From Burkholderiaceae bacterium (GTDB lineage Bacteria > Pseudomonadota > Gammaproteobacteria > Burkholderiales > Burkholderiaceae_D), in the NCBI GenBank assembly GCA_004298905.1, contig SCTK01000005.1:1-64000 (forward strand): DNA of 64,000 nt. The letters run 5' to 3'. Shown here one piece after another: positions 9,338 through 20,556 of the stretch. The position numbers and the translations under genes were made by a program. Position 1 is the stretch's first letter, and each line of letters opens with the position of its first letter. The notes beneath the pieces were generated by a model. The model worked only from the letters and a program-made list of their open reading frames with translations, searched no databases and was not told where the DNA came from.

Positions 9338-10039
9338 ATGAAACGAATTTTTGAAGTCTATCGCTACGATCCCGATCTGGATGCGGCGCCGCGCATGCAG
9401 CGCTATGAAGTGGAGCTGGATGGCCATGAGCGCATGTTGCTCGACGCCTTGATGAAGCTGAAGCAACTGGACGAGACAGTTTCTTTCCGTCGCTCCTGCC
9501 GCGAAGGTATCTGCGGTTCGGACGCGATGAACATCAATGGCAAGAATGGTCTGGCTTGTCTGACCAATATGAACGATCTGCCGCAGACCATCGTGTTGCG
9601 CCCGCTGCCGGGCCTGCCGGTGGTGCGCGACCTGATCGTCGACATGACGCAGTTCTTCAAGCAATATCATTCGATCAAGCCGTATCTGATCAACGACACG
9701 CCGCCGCCCGAGAAGGAACGTCTGCAATCGCCGCAAGCGCGCGAAGAATTGGATGGTTTGTACGAGTGCATTCTGTGCGCCTGCTGTTCGACCTCCTGCC
9801 CCTCGTTCTGGTGGAACCCGGACAAATTCGTCGGCCCAGCCGGTCTGCTGCAAGCCTATCGCTTCATCGCCGACAGCCGCGATCAAGCGACCAGCGAGCG
9901 CCTGGATAATCTGGAAGATCCGTACCGTCTGTTCCGTTGCCACACCATCATGAATTGTGTGGATGTTTGTCCGAAGGGCTTGAATCCAACCAAGGCGATC
10001 GGCAAGATCAAGGAATTGATGGTGCATCGCGCCGTATAA
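9338..10039 (+). CDS. sdhB: Succinate dehydrogenase iron-sulfur subunit
   Basis: The 233-residue protein carries electrons from the flavoprotein to quinone. The [2Fe-2S] ligands lie in [12 protein letters not shown] and the following GLACL. The [4Fe-4S] and [3Fe-4S] ligands lie in [17 protein letters not shown] and [17 protein letters not shown]. The length is typical. It starts 11 bp after sdhA and is followed closely by sdhE. Confidence 0.98.
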   Translation: MKRIFEVYRYDPDLDAAPRMQRYEVELDGHERMLLDALMKLKQLDETVSFRRSCREGICGSDAMNINGKNGLACLTNMNDLPQTIVLRPLPGLPVVRDLIVDMTQFFKQYHSIKPYLINDTPPPEKERLQSPQAREELDGLYECILCACCSTSCPSFWWNPDKFVGPAGLLQAYRFIADSRDQATSERLDNLEDPYRLFRCHTIMNCVDVCPKGLNPTKAIGKIKELMVHRAV

Positions 10040-10055
10040 GGTGGTGCGCACAGGC

Positions 10056-10346
10056 ATGGAAGAGAACCTGTCGGGGCCATCGGGAGTGCAGCCTAACGTT
10101 GCGCAAATGCGCCAGATGCTTCGTTGGCGCGCACGTCGCGGTTTGCTGGAGAACGATATCCTGTTGACGCGTTTTCTCGATCGGCATGAGGCGACGCTGA
10201 CCGACGCAGAAGTACAAGGCTTTTATTTGCTGCTGGATCTGGCCGATAACGAGTTGCTGGACTTGCTCTTGCAGCGGATCGAACCTACCGGCGACCTGGC
10301 TTGCGCCCCCGTGTTGCAACTCTTGCAGCGCTTGCGCATGAATTGA
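10056..10346 (+). CDS. sdhE: FAD assembly factor SdhE
   Basis: The 96-residue protein promotes covalent FAD attachment to SdhA. The family motif RGxxE is seen in RARRGLLENDILL, followed by the helical segment LLDLADNELLDLLL. The start is taken at ATG 10056, with AAGGTGG upstream; a GTG at 10041, 1 bp after the sdhB stop, would add five residues and cannot be ruled out. Its place between sdhB and gltA is the usual betaproteobacterial arrangement. Confidence 0.93.
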   Translation: MEENLSGPSGVQPNVAQMRQMLRWRARRGLLENDILLTRFLDRHEATLTDAEVQGFYLLLDLADNELLDLLLQRIEPTGDLACAPVLQLLQRLRMN

Positions 10347-10386
10347 ATTAATGACATGACTTAACTAAGTGACAGAGGAAAGAGCG

Positions 10387-11697
10387 ATGAGCACAATTGA
10401 CAACAAGGCAGTCCTGAGTTTCACCGATGGTACGCCCAGCCTGGAAATGCCGGTGTACAAGGGAACTATCGGGCCCGATGTGATCGACATCCGTGCCTTG
10501 TACAACAAGACCGGCAAGTTCACCTACGACCCTGGTTTCCTGTCCACGGCTGCGTGTAATTCGACGATTACCTATATCGACGGCGACAAGGGTGAACTGC
10601 TCTATCGCGGCTACCCGATCGAGCAACTGGCCGTCAATTGCGACTTCCTCGAAGTGGCACATTTGCTCTGGAATGGTGAATTGCCGAACCAGGCTCAGAA
10701 GAACGAATTCGTCAACCACGTCACCCGGCATACGATGGTGCACGAGCAGATGAGCCGTTTCTTCCAGGGCTTTCGCCGCGACGCGCACCCGATGGCGGTG
10801 ATGGTCGGCACCGTCGGCGCACTGTCCGCCTTCTATCACGACTCGCTCGATATTTCTGATGCGCATCACCGCGAAGTGTCGGCGATCCGTCTGATCGCCA
10901 AGCTGCCGACACTGGTGGCGATGACCTACAAGTACACCATCGGCCAGCCCTTCGTCTATCCGCGCAATGACCTGTCCTATGCGGGCAATTTCATGCACAT
11001 GATGTTCTCCAACCCGTGCGAAGCGTACAAGGTCAATGATGTGCTGGTGCGCGCGATGGATCGCATCTTCATCCTGCACGCCGATCACGAGCAAAATGCT
11101 TCGACCTCGACCGTGCGTCTGTCCGGTTCGTCGGGCGCCAACCCGTTTGCCTGTATCGCTGCGGGTATCGCCTGTCTGTGGGGCCCGGCGCACGGCGGTG
11201 CCAATGAAGCCTGCCTGAACATGCTGGAGGAATTGCAAGCCAACGGCGGCGAAGCCAAGCTGGGCGAATTCATTGCCAAGGTCAAGGACAAGAATTCCGG
11301 CGTCAAGCTGATGGGCTTCGGCCATCGTGTCTACAAGAATTACGACCCGCGTGCCAAGCTGATGCGCGAAACCTGCCATGAAGTGCTGGAGGTGCTGGGG
11401 CTGCAAAACGACCCCTTGTTCAAACTCGCCATGGCGCTGGAAAAAGTCGCGCTGGAAGACGACTATTTTGTCAGCCGCAAGCTGTATCCCAACGTCGATT
11501 ACTACTCCGGCATCGTGCAACGTGCCATCGGCATTCCGGTGCCGCTGTTCACGGCGATCTTCGCGCTGGCGCGCACGGTTGGCTGGATCGCGCAATGGAA
11601 CGAGATGATCTCCGACACCGAGCAGAAAATCGGCCGCCCGCGTCAGCTATACAAGGGTGCTGCCCTGCGGACAGTGCTGCCGATCGGCAAACGCTAA
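10387..11697 (+). CDS. gltA: Citrate synthase, type II
   Basis: The 436-residue enzyme condenses acetyl-CoA with oxaloacetate. Active-site sequence is visible in [28 protein letters not shown] and [15 protein letters not shown], the last containing a catalytic histidine. The N-terminal domain has the length and character of the NADH-sensitive hexameric type. The start has GAGGAAAG upstream. It is last in sdhCDAB-sdhE-gltA. Its TAA stop codon is the first element of a hairpin repeat array, and a strong terminator follows at 11829-11860. Confidence 0.98.
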   Translation: MSTIDNKAVLSFTDGTPSLEMPVYKGTIGPDVIDIRALYNKTGKFTYDPGFLSTAACNSTITYIDGDKGELLYRGYPIEQLAVNCDFLEVAHLLWNGELPNQAQKNEFVNHVTRHTMVHEQMSRFFQGFRRDAHPMAVMVGTVGALSAFYHDSLDISDAHHREVSAIRLIAKLPTLVAMTYKYTIGQPFVYPRNDLSYAGNFMHMMFSNPCEAYKVNDVLVRAMDRIFILHADHEQNASTSTVRLSGSSGANPFACIAAGIACLWGPAHGGANEACLNMLEELQANGGEAKLGEFIAKVKDKNSGVKLMGFGHRVYKNYDPRAKLMRETCHEVLEVLGLQNDPLFKLAMALEKVALEDDYFVSRKLYPNVDYYSGIVQRAIGIPVPLFTAIFALARTVGWIAQWNEMISDTEQKIGRPRQLYKGAALRTVLPIGKR

Positions 11698-11812
11698 CCA
11701 GCGACTTAACCAACGACTTGGCGCTGGTTTTATAGCGCCCAGTCGGCTGGCTATGCAGGGCATTGCGCTAGTTTCGTGAGCGCTTAGTCGAGTGGCTATA
11801 CAGAGTATTGAA
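11695..11812 (+). repeat. Hairpin repeat array overlapping the gltA stop codon
   Basis: The array starts with the gltA stop (TAACCAGCGACTTAAC). A full unit follows (AACGACTTGGCGCT ... AGCGCCCAGTCG, about 11710-11764), then a partial unit to 11812 (AGCGCTTAGTCGAGTGG). The hairpin stem GGCGCT/AGCGCC is perfect. The orientation relative to the stop codon matches that seen at acnA. Confidence 0.85.
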
Positions 11813-11828
11813 CGTTCGATGCTTGACG

Positions 11829-11860
11829 AAAACAGGGGCGCGATGCGCCCCTGTTTTTTT
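11829..11860 (+). terminator. Rho-independent terminator after gltA
   Basis: AACAGGGGCGC (11831-11841) pairs with GCGCCCCTGTT (11845-11855) around a GAT loop and runs into a T tract. It ends the sdh-gltA transcript. A second small hairpin (GGCTGTTTTT ... AAACAGCC, 11873-11896) follows. Confidence 0.92.
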
Positions 11861-11896
11861 GTGCGGCGCGTGGCTGTTTTTGCACAAAAAACAGCC

Positions 11897-12093
11897 GATA
11901 ACATCGCCATTGTGCACAGCAACGAGCCAACGTGATATCCTCGCCCCAGTTACATCCGCAGTGGTATGGCACAGGGGTAACACGTTCTTTTTCTACAATT
12001 TGGTGTCTCGCGATTCACAAGGTGGCGTAGCCGCGGCGTGAAAGGCAAGTCCTGCACTAACTCGGGAGAAGCTCCCGGAAAGGTGAAGCGTTT
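11897..12093 (+). promoter_or_regulatory. sucA leader region
   Basis: No gene is present. The stretch must hold the sucA promoter, but no strong -35/-10 pair stands out. A short hairpin CGGGAG-AAG-CTCCCG (12063-12077) lies directly before the ribosome site GGAAAGG and could affect initiation of sucA. Confidence 0.4.
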
Positions 12094-14949
12094 ATGATGA
12101 AGCAATTTCAGACGAACTCCTATTTGTTCGGCGGTAACGCGCCTTACGTTGAGGAGCTGTACGAGAACTATCTCGGCAATCCCGCATCCGTGCCCGATCA
12201 GTGGCGCGCTTATTTCGATGCGCTCCAGCACGTGCCTGCCACCGATGGCAACGAAGGCACGCATGATGTAGCGCACCTCCCGGTGGTTGAATCCTTTGCC
12301 CAGCGCGCCAAGCAAGGCACGCTGATGCCGCGCGTTCCATCGACCGATCTGTCGGTCGCACGGAAGCAGGTGCATGTGCAATCGATCATCGCCGCTTACC
12401 GTTTTCTGGGTTGCCGCTGGGCCAACCTCGATCCCTTGCATCGTCAGGAGCGTCCGAACATTCCCGAACTGGAACCGGCGTTCTACGATCTGACCGAAGC
12501 CGACATGGACATGGTGTTCAATGCGAACAACCTGTATTTCGGTCAGGATGAGATGACGCTGCGCGACATGATCAATGCGCTGCGCGCCACCTATTGCGGC
12601 TCGATCGGTCTCGAGTTCATGTTCATGAGCGACCCGGCGCAGAAACGCTGGTTCCAGCAACGGCTGGAAACCGTGCGCTCGACGCCGAACTTCACCACGG
12701 CGCAAAAGAAACACATTCTCAAACGCCTGACCGCTGCCGAAGGTCTGGAGCGTTTTCTTGCTGCCAAGTATGTGGGTCAAAAACGTTTTTCGCTTGAAGG
12801 CGGCGAGAGTTTCATTGCAGCCCTGGATGAACTGATTCAGCGCGGTGGTACACAAGGCGTGCAGGAAATCATCATCGGCATGGCCCACCGTGGCCGTTTG
12901 AATGTGCTCGTCAACACCCTGGGCAAAATGCCCAAGGATCTGTTTGCCGAATTCGAGGGCAAGCATTCCGACGAACTGTCAGCGGGTGACGTGAAATATC
13001 ACCAGGGTTTCTCGAGTGATGTCACCACTGCCGGCGGCCCGATGCATTTGTCGCTGGCCTTCAATCCCTCGCATCTGGAGATCGTCAATCCGGTGGTCGA
13101 AGGTTCGACCCGCGCGCGTCAGGATCGTCGCGGCGACGACGACGGCGTGCAAGTATTGCCGGTGCTGGTACACGGCGATGCTGCTTTTGCCGGTCAGGGC
13201 GTGGTGATGGAAACGCTCAACCTGGCGCAGACACGCGGTTACGGCACGGGTGGCACGGTGCACATCGTGATCAACAACCAGATCGGCTTTACCACGTCCG
13301 ACCCGCGCGATTCGCGTTCGACGATTTACTGTTCCGACGTGGTGAAGATGATTGAAGCGCCGGTGTTGCATGTGAATGGCGATGATCCTGAAGCCGTGGT
13401 GTTGGCGACGCAACTCGCGCTGGACTACCGGCAGGAATTCAAGAAAGATGTCGTGCTCGACATCATCTGCTTCCGCAAACTCGGCCACAACGAGCAGGAC
13501 ACGCCTGCGCTGACGCAACCCTTGATGTACAAGAGAATCGGTCAGCATCCCGGCACACGCAAACTGTATGCCGATAAGCTCGTCGCGCAGACCGTGATTC
13601 TTGCGGAAGAGGGCGAGGAATTCGTCAAGACCTATCGCGCCGCGATGGAAGAAGGGCGCCATACGATCGATCCGGTGTTGACGGATTACCGGCGCAAATA
13701 CGCAACCGATTGGAGCCCGTTCCAGAACAAGAAATGGACCGATGCGGCCGATACGTCGATGCCGATGGCTGAGGTCAAACGCATTGCTGAGCGCATCACC
13801 ACCATCCCGGCGGAATTCAAGCTGCACCCACTGGTAGAAAAAGTGATCGCCGATCGCGCGGCCATGGGCCGCGGTGAACTGAAACTTGACTGGGGCATGG
13901 GCGAGCATATGGCATTCGCTTCGCTGGTTTCCAGCGGCTATGCCATTCGCATTACCGGCCAGGATTGCGGGCGCGGCACTTTCACGCATCGTCATGCCGT
14001 ATTGCATGATCAGAAACGTGAAAAATGGGATGCGGGCACTTATGTTCCGCTGGAACATGTCAGCGACAATCAGGCGCGCTTCGAAGTGATCGACTCGGTG
14101 CTGTCGGAAGAAGCCGTGCTGGCATTCGAATATGGTTACTCGACCACCGAACCGAACACGCTGGTGATCTGGGAAGCCCAGTTCGGCGACTTCGTCAACG
14201 GCGCTCAGGTGGTGATCGATCAGTTCATCACCTCCGGTGAAGTAAAGTGGGGCCGCCTGTCCGGCCTGACCATGTTGCTGCCGCACGGTTACGAAGGGCA
14301 AGGCCCGGAACATTCCTCTGCGCGGCCCGAACGTTTCCTGCAACTGTGCGCGGAAAACAATATCCAGGTTGCGCAACCGACCACGCCCGCGCAGATTTTC
14401 CATTTGTTGCGCCGGCAGATGATTCGCCCGTTCCGCAAGCCGCTGGTGATCATGACGCCCAAGTCCCTGCTACGGCACAAGGAAGCGGTGTCGGATATTG
14501 CCGAGTTGGCCCGGGGCAGCTTCCATACGGTGATTGCCGATCAAAGCGCACTGGATGCCAAGAAAGTCAAACGCATTCTGGCGTGTTCCGGCAAGGTCTA
14601 TTACGACCTCGTGGCGTTCCGGCGCGACAACAAGGTCGAGGACACGGTAATTCTCCGCATTGAGCAGCTCTACCCCTTCCCGCACAAGGCGCTGGCAGCC
14701 GAGTTCAAGAAATATCCGGCGGCCGAGGAAGTGGTCTGGGTGCAGGATGAACCGCAGAACCAGGGCTATTGGTATTTCCTGCAACACCAGTTGCTGGAGA
14801 ACATGAGTGATGGCCAGAAACTGGCTTATGCCGGACGTCCGGCGTCAGCCTCGCCTGCGGTCGGGTATTACAGCAAGCACAACGAACAGCAGAAAGCGCT
14901 GATCGAAGCTGCGTTTGCCCGGCTCAAGGGTTTCGTGCTGAATAAATAA
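12094..14949 (+). CDS. sucA: 2-oxoglutarate dehydrogenase E1 component
   Basis: The 951-residue thiamine-diphosphate enzyme decarboxylates 2-oxoglutarate and passes the succinyl group to the E2 lipoyl domain. Visible family segments are the N-terminal E2-binding region (NSYLFGGNAPYVEELYENYL), IGMAHRGRLNVLVN, the GDD diphosphate-site region in HVNGDDPEAVV, and DFVNGAQVVIDQFI in the pyrimidine domain. Two adjacent ATG codons (12094, 12097) could start it, after GGAAAGG. Length is normal. sucB and lpd follow in the same direction. Confidence 0.98.
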   Translation: MMKQFQTNSYLFGGNAPYVEELYENYLGNPASVPDQWRAYFDALQHVPATDGNEGTHDVAHLPVVESFAQRAKQGTLMPRVPSTDLSVARKQVHVQSIIAAYRFLGCRWANLDPLHRQERPNIPELEPAFYDLTEADMDMVFNANNLYFGQDEMTLRDMINALRATYCGSIGLEFMFMSDPAQKRWFQQRLETVRSTPNFTTAQKKHILKRLTAAEGLERFLAAKYVGQKRFSLEGGESFIAALDELIQRGGTQGVQEIIIGMAHRGRLNVLVNTLGKMPKDLFAEFEGKHSDELSAGDVKYHQGFSSDVTTAGGPMHLSLAFNPSHLEIVNPVVEGSTRARQDRRGDDDGVQVLPVLVHGDAAFAGQGVVMETLNLAQTRGYGTGGTVHIVINNQIGFTTSDPRDSRSTIYCSDVVKMIEAPVLHVNGDDPEAVVLATQLALDYRQEFKKDVVLDIICFRKLGHNEQDTPALTQPLMYKRIGQHPGTRKLYADKLVAQTVILAEEGEEFVKTYRAAMEEGRHTIDPVLTDYRRKYATDWSPFQNKKWTDAADTSMPMAEVKRIAERITTIPAEFKLHPLVEKVIADRAAMGRGELKLDWGMGEHMAFASLVSSGYAIRITGQDCGRGTFTHRHAVLHDQKREKWDAGTYVPLEHVSDNQARFEVIDSVLSEEAVLAFEYGYSTTEPNTLVIWEAQFGDFVNGAQVVIDQFITSGEVKWGRLSGLTMLLPHGYEGQGPEHSSARPERFLQLCAENNIQVAQPTTPAQIFHLLRRQMIRPFRKPLVIMTPKSLLRHKEAVSDIAELARGSFHTVIADQSALDAKKVKRILACSGKVYYDLVAFRRDNKVEDTVILRIEQLYPFPHKALAAEFKKYPAAEEVVWVQDEPQNQGYWYFLQHQLLENMSDGQKLAYAGRPASASPAVGYYSKHNEQQKALIEAAFARLKGFVLNK

Positions 14950-15027
14950 TCCGGCTCCGGGTTGCGCCTGCGCAGACGCGACGCACCCGCTTTGCTCACG
15001 TAAAAAATTTCTGAATCGAGGTTCCAA

Positions 15028-16290
<1,263 letters not shown>

Positions 16291-16297
16291 TACGGTA

Positions 16298-16381
16298 GTG
16301 AAACGTGAAGGGTAAAAAGTGGAACGTAGTGAATCACGGATCACTTACTCGCACGTTTCACTTTTCACGCTTCACCTTTCA
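16298..16381. repeat. Imperfect inverted repeat between sucB and lpd
   Basis: The gap has GTGAAACGTGAAGGGTAA at one end and the roughly complementary CACGCTTCACCTTTCAC at the other, with partly paired sequence between. It would form a long imperfect hairpin between the E2 and E3 genes, a place where differential mRNA stability could matter. Confidence 0.6.
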
Positions 16382-16394
16382 CAGAATTTGAATC

Positions 16395-17819
16395 ATGTCT
16401 AAACATTTTGATGTCGTCGTTATCGGCGCCGGTCCCGCCGGCTATATCGCGGCGATTCGCGCTGCACAGTTGGGTTTGTCGGTGGCTTGCGCGGAAGGTA
16501 ATGCCTATGCCGATCCCAAGGGTGAACCGCGTCTGGGCGGTACCTGTTTGAACGTAGGTTGCATTCCTTCCAAGGCCTTGCTGGCCTCTTCCGAAGAGTT
16601 TGAAAAAGTGCAGCATCATCTGGACGATCACGGCATCAGCGTCAGCGGTGCCAAGCTGGATGTGGTGAAAATGGTGGCGCGCAAGGAAGCGATTGTCACC
16701 AAGATGACCAAGGGCATCGAATTTTTGTTTCGCAAGAACAAGGTGACCCTGCTCAAGGGTTACGGCAAGTTCGTCGGCAAAACCGATGCCGGTTATCAGA
16801 TCGACGTGGCGGGTGAGGTGGTTACGGCCACCCACGCCATCATTGCCACCGGCTCCAAAGCCCGCCATTTGCCGGGCATTGCGGTGGACAACAAGATGAT
16901 CTGCGACAACGAAGGTGCGTTGAATTTTGAAACCGTGCCCAAGAAACTAGGTGTGATCGGGGCCGGTGTGATCGGCCTGGAGTTGGGTTCGGTATGGCGC
17001 CGTCTGGGCGCAGAAGTCGAAGTGCTGGAAGCGATGCCGACTTTCCTCGCCGCCGCTGACGATGCCGTCGCCAAGGAAATGCAGAAGCTGCTCACCGCGC
17101 AAGGCCTGCAGTTCAGCTTTGGCGTGAAGATCGGTGAAGTCAAGCAAGGCAAGAAGGGTGTGACGGTGAACTACGCTGACCAGGATGGCAAGGCGCAGGT
17201 CCTCGAATGCGACAAGTTGATCGTCTCGGTCGGTCGCGCGCCCAATACGGATGGCTTGAACCTTGAGTCGATCGGCTTGAAAGCGAACGAGCGTGGCCAG
17301 ATCGACGTCAACGATTATTGCCAGACCGCAGCCGTCAACGTCTGGGCGATTGGTGATGTGGTGCGCGGCCCGATGCTGGCGCACAAGGGCGAGGAAGAGG
17401 GCGTGATGGTGGCCGAGCTGCTGGCCGGTCAGGCTGGTCACTGCAATTACAACACCGTGCCCTGGGTGATCTACACCTCGCCGGAAGTGGCCTGGGTCGG
17501 CAAGACTGAACAGCAACTCAAGGCCGAAGGTGCCGCCTATAAAGTCGGTTCTTTCCCCTTCATGGCCAATGGCCGCGCGTTGGGGCAGGGCGATGCGCAG
17601 GGCTTCGTCAAGATTCTGGCCGATGCCACGACCGATGAAATTCTGGGTGCGCACATCGTCAACGCCCACGCCTCCGATTTGATTGCTGAAGTCGTGATGG
17701 CGATGGAATTCAAGGCCGCGTCGGAAGACATCGGCCGCATTTGCCATGCGCACCCGAGCCTGTCGGAAGTCGTCAAGGAAGCGGCACTGGCATGCGACAA
17801 GCGTGCGCTGAATATGTGA
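16395..17819 (+). CDS. lpdA: Dihydrolipoyl dehydrogenase (E3)
   Basis: The 474-residue FAD enzyme reoxidises dihydrolipoyl groups and reduces NAD. The FAD motif is [17 protein letters not shown], the redox-active disulfide is Cys51/Cys56 in [13 protein letters not shown], the NAD motif is [15 protein letters not shown], and the C-terminal catalytic His-Glu is in [14 protein letters not shown]. Its position after sucAB indicates it serves the 2-oxoglutarate complex. Ribosome site before the ATG is weak. Confidence 0.97.
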   Translation: MSKHFDVVVIGAGPAGYIAAIRAAQLGLSVACAEGNAYADPKGEPRLGGTCLNVGCIPSKALLASSEEFEKVQHHLDDHGISVSGAKLDVVKMVARKEAIVTKMTKGIEFLFRKNKVTLLKGYGKFVGKTDAGYQIDVAGEVVTATHAIIATGSKARHLPGIAVDNKMICDNEGALNFETVPKKLGVIGAGVIGLELGSVWRRLGAEVEVLEAMPTFLAAADDAVAKEMQKLLTAQGLQFSFGVKIGEVKQGKKGVTVNYADQDGKAQVLECDKLIVSVGRAPNTDGLNLESIGLKANERGQIDVNDYCQTAAVNVWAIGDVVRGPMLAHKGEEEGVMVAELLAGQAGHCNYNTVPWVIYTSPEVAWVGKTEQQLKAEGAAYKVGSFPFMANGRALGQGDAQGFVKILADATTDEILGAHIVNAHASDLIAEVVMAMEFKAASEDIGRICHAHPSLSEVVKEAALACDKRALNM

Positions 17820-17825
17820 CACTTT

Positions 17826-17927
17826 CTCCCTCCCCTTCAAGGGGAGGGTTGGGGTGGGGATGGGTTTCTGTCGCACGACGAGTGGCCCCCATCCCCCTCC
17901 TAAGCTCCCCCTTGAAGGGGGAGGGAT
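17826..17927. repeat. Paired palindromic intergenic repeats
   Basis: Two related palindromes, CTCCCTCCCCTTCAAGGGG and CTCCCCCTTGAAGGGGGAG, lie in opposite arrangement with partly complementary GGGATGGG / CCCATCCCC between. This is a common type of intergenic repeat in proteobacterial genomes. Similar sequences occur at 49787-49965 and 62505-62560. Confidence 0.7.
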
Positions 17928-17942
17928 TGTTGGCTTCGATCT

Positions 17943-19034
17943 ATGACCGTCACCGAGCTTTACCGTCAGCATTTGCAGCAACGCGGCTATCAGTCCGATT
18001 CGGCGCAGCTGCGCGCCATTGAGCGCTTGCAGCAATGCGAAGACGAGTGGCGTGGCTACAAGGAACAGCGTTCGACCAAGCTCAGGCGCCTGGTGCTGTA
18101 TCCGGATCTGCCGCAGGGCGTGTATTTGTGGGGCGGGGTCGGGCGCGGTAAAAGTTTTCTGATGGACAGCTTTTATCTGGCCGTTCCGTTGATCAAAAAA
18201 ACCCGCATGCATTTTCACGAATTCATGCGCGAAGTGCATCGTCAGCTCGACGAATTAAAAGGCACCGCCGATCCGCTCGAACAAGTGGCCGAGCGCATCG
18301 CCGATAAATACCGCCTCATCTGCTTTGACGAATTCCACGTATCCGATATTGCCGACGCGATGATTCTCTATCGCTTGCTCGATGCCTTGTTCCGCAACCG
18401 GGTCAGTCTGGTGATGACTTCCAATTATCCGCCGCACGGCTTGTATCCTGACGGCTTGCATCGTGACCGTCTCTTGCCCGCGATTGCGCTGATCCAGCAG
18501 CATCTCGCGGTGGTCAATGTGGATGCGGGTGTCGATTATCGGCAGCGCACGCTGGCCCATGTACAGACGTATCACATGCCGCTTGATGACACCGCACAAG
18601 CGGCGCTGACGCAGGCTTTCGAATTACTGGCCGAGGCGGAGGATGAGTCGCCTCTGCTGATGATCGAAACGCGTCAGATTCATGCGTTGCGTCGCGCCGG
18701 TGGCGTGGTGTGGTTCAGCTTTGCGGAAATTTTCGAAGGGCCGCGTTCGCAAAACGATTATCTGGAAATTGCTTCGCAGTTTCACACCGTGATTGTTTCG
18801 GGTGTGCCGCAGATGAGTGCGGGCATGGCGTCCGCCGCGCGCCGTTTCACCTGGCTGGTGGATATTTTCTACGACCACAAGATCAAGTTGATTTTATCGG
18901 CCGCCGTGAAGGCGGACGAATTGTATCTGGCCGGTGTGCTGGCCAATGAATTTCAACGTACCGTCAGCCGCCTGGTTGAAATGCAGTCGCAGGAATACCT
19001 GAATGCGCCACGGACGGCTGTGGCGCAGTTCTGA
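17943..19034 (+). CDS. zapE: Cell division ATPase ZapE (AFG1-like)
   Basis: The 363-residue protein is an AFG1/ZapE-family AAA-type ATPase; in E. coli ZapE acts on the FtsZ ring. The Walker A motif is GGVGRGKSFLMD (Lys70), Walker B is LICFDEFHVSDIADA, and a family segment is VVWFSFAEIFEGPRSQNDYLEIA. It lies downstream of lpd across a palindromic repeat, a frequent betaproteobacterial neighbourhood, though it has no obvious link to the TCA cycle. Confidence 0.93.
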   Translation: MTVTELYRQHLQQRGYQSDSAQLRAIERLQQCEDEWRGYKEQRSTKLRRLVLYPDLPQGVYLWGGVGRGKSFLMDSFYLAVPLIKKTRMHFHEFMREVHRQLDELKGTADPLEQVAERIADKYRLICFDEFHVSDIADAMILYRLLDALFRNRVSLVMTSNYPPHGLYPDGLHRDRLLPAIALIQQHLAVVNVDAGVDYRQRTLAHVQTYHMPLDDTAQAALTQAFELLAEAEDESPLLMIETRQIHALRRAGGVVWFSFAEIFEGPRSQNDYLEIASQFHTVIVSGVPQMSAGMASAARRFTWLVDIFYDHKIKLILSAAVKADELYLAGVLANEFQRTVSRLVEMQSQEYLNAPRTAVAQF

Positions 19035-19051
19035 ACAACGCTACTGAGCAA

Positions 19052-20545
19052 CTATTGCGTCGCCGCCGCAGGCGGGGTGAGCAGGGGTATGGGCGACTGG
19101 AAGGGCGCACCGTTTAGTGTGGCTTCACCCTTTACAAATTTAAATTGCAGCTTGAAGTTGTTGCCGTCGGCCACCACCAGTTTGCGCTCCCGCATGGCTA
19201 GCATTTGCTGGTCCAGGTCATGATCGACCTCCGCATTCAGCTCTACCATTTCCTGTTCACTCGGCGCCGCTTTCTTTTCCAGCATCCAGCGCTGCATCAC
19301 GCTGCCAAACATTTGTTGTTTGGTCAGTTGGCGCACCAGACTTTGTGCAACGCTCGCCTCGAACTCAGCATCCAGACCTCGCACTAGAGCTGCCATCAAC
19401 ACATCATTACCATCGTTTGCTTGTGCAGAAAAATTGGGCAGGTTCACATGGCCCTGTGCATGAAATTCGCCTTCAGGTAACGCAACGTGTATCTGTTTGA
19501 GCAGAAGCTCGGGCTTGTGGTTCAGCAGCGCAATACCTTGGGCTTTGATGGTCTGCATCGCTTCGCTCAGCCGCGCATCGCGTTCGCTGGGTTTGACGCA
19601 CATTACTTGCTGAAATGCCTTGCCCAGTTGCGCCAGGGTCTCGGCATGCAAATGATTCAGCGCAAAGTGGTAGGTGAGCGGGCCGTATTGCTTGCCCAGG
19701 GCGGCAAGCTGATCGACCTGAATTTCTTCATCGAGGTCAACATATTCGCCATTGGCGAGCGAGGTGGCCTGAATCTTGAAGTTTCGCAGTTGTCCGGCAC
19801 CGGACATGGGGCTGGTGACCTGAACGTTGTCAATCGTAAAGGCGACAGAACCCAGATTCAGATCGGCGATACCGCGTTCGCCTTGACCGCTGAAAATTAT
19901 TTTTTCAACGTTGACCTGGCCGCCCTGTGGGCCATTGCCATTGGCTTGCAGCAGCGGCGCTTGCAGCTTGAATGAATAGGCGCCACTGCTGGCGCTGTAG
20001 GTAATTTTTCCCTGCACGCCAGACCAGTTCAACGATCCCGTCGGCTTGAACATTTTTGCGGACGGACTGCTGAGGGTGAGATCGTGCTCGCCGGTGTAAG
20101 TCAGGAAACCATTCCAGGTGAGCAGGGGTTGCTTGCCGAAAGCGTCCTGTACCGCAGACTGTATTTCTGGCGGCAGAATCAATTCGCCTTCTTCATGGAC
20201 CAGGGCAAAGTGCAGACCCCCATGAAAAATAATGGGGCCGTGTTGAATGCGATTGTGCACAGTGAACGTCAGTGGCGCTGCATTCGTGTTGTCAGATACA
20301 ACGGGAGCATTCTCGAAGCAGGCGCTGTTGATACCAAGAACAATTTCCTGCGTGGAATTGAACAGGCCCGTTTGATGAGATTGGCTGATGACCTTGAGAT
20401 AGGGGGCTTCTGCCTGCAGTTTTTCCAATTGCGCTTGCGTGGCATTCTCCACATAGCGGCCAATACCCCAGCTGATTCCCAAATGTGCAGCCACCAGCAG
20501 TCCGGCAATCGCCACGACGATGCCGATCATCCTGAGTTTTTTCAT
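19052..20545 (-). CDS. DUF945 (YdgA-like) exported or membrane-anchored protein
   Basis: The 497-residue protein has one N-terminal hydrophobic segment (KKLRMIGIVVAIAGLLVAAH) and a long, mostly beta-type remainder with repeated VxLPEGEFxAQGxV-like strands, typical of the DUF945/YdgA family of periplasmic proteins. Its role is not established. The start MKKLRM (20545) is preceded by GGGA at five bases; an ATG six bases earlier is also possible. The start region abuts the tex stop codon, so the pair is probably cotranscribed. Confidence 0.8.
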   Translation of the reverse strand: MKKLRMIGIVVAIAGLLVAAHLGISWGIGRYVENATQAQLEKLQAEAPYLKVISQSHQTGLFNSTQEIVLGINSACFENAPVVSDNTNAAPLTFTVHNRIQHGPIIFHGGLHFALVHEEGELILPPEIQSAVQDAFGKQPLLTWNGFLTYTGEHDLTLSSPSAKMFKPTGSLNWSGVQGKITYSASSGAYSFKLQAPLLQANGNGPQGGQVNVEKIIFSGQGERGIADLNLGSVAFTIDNVQVTSPMSGAGQLRNFKIQATSLANGEYVDLDEEIQVDQLAALGKQYGPLTYHFALNHLHAETLAQLGKAFQQVMCVKPSERDARLSEAMQTIKAQGIALLNHKPELLLKQIHVALPEGEFHAQGHVNLPNFSAQANDGNDVLMAALVRGLDAEFEASVAQSLVRQLTKQQMFGSVMQRWMLEKKAAPSEQEMVELNAEVDHDLDQQMLAMRERKLVVADGNNFKLQFKFVKGEATLNGAPFQSPIPLLTPPAAATQ

Positions 20546-20556
20546 GCGCATCCCTG

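Noticed and set aside
7674-9338. Open frame of 554 codons on the minus strand opposite sdhA
   Set aside because: Antisense shadow of a complete sdhA with low-complexity composition and no recognisable motif.
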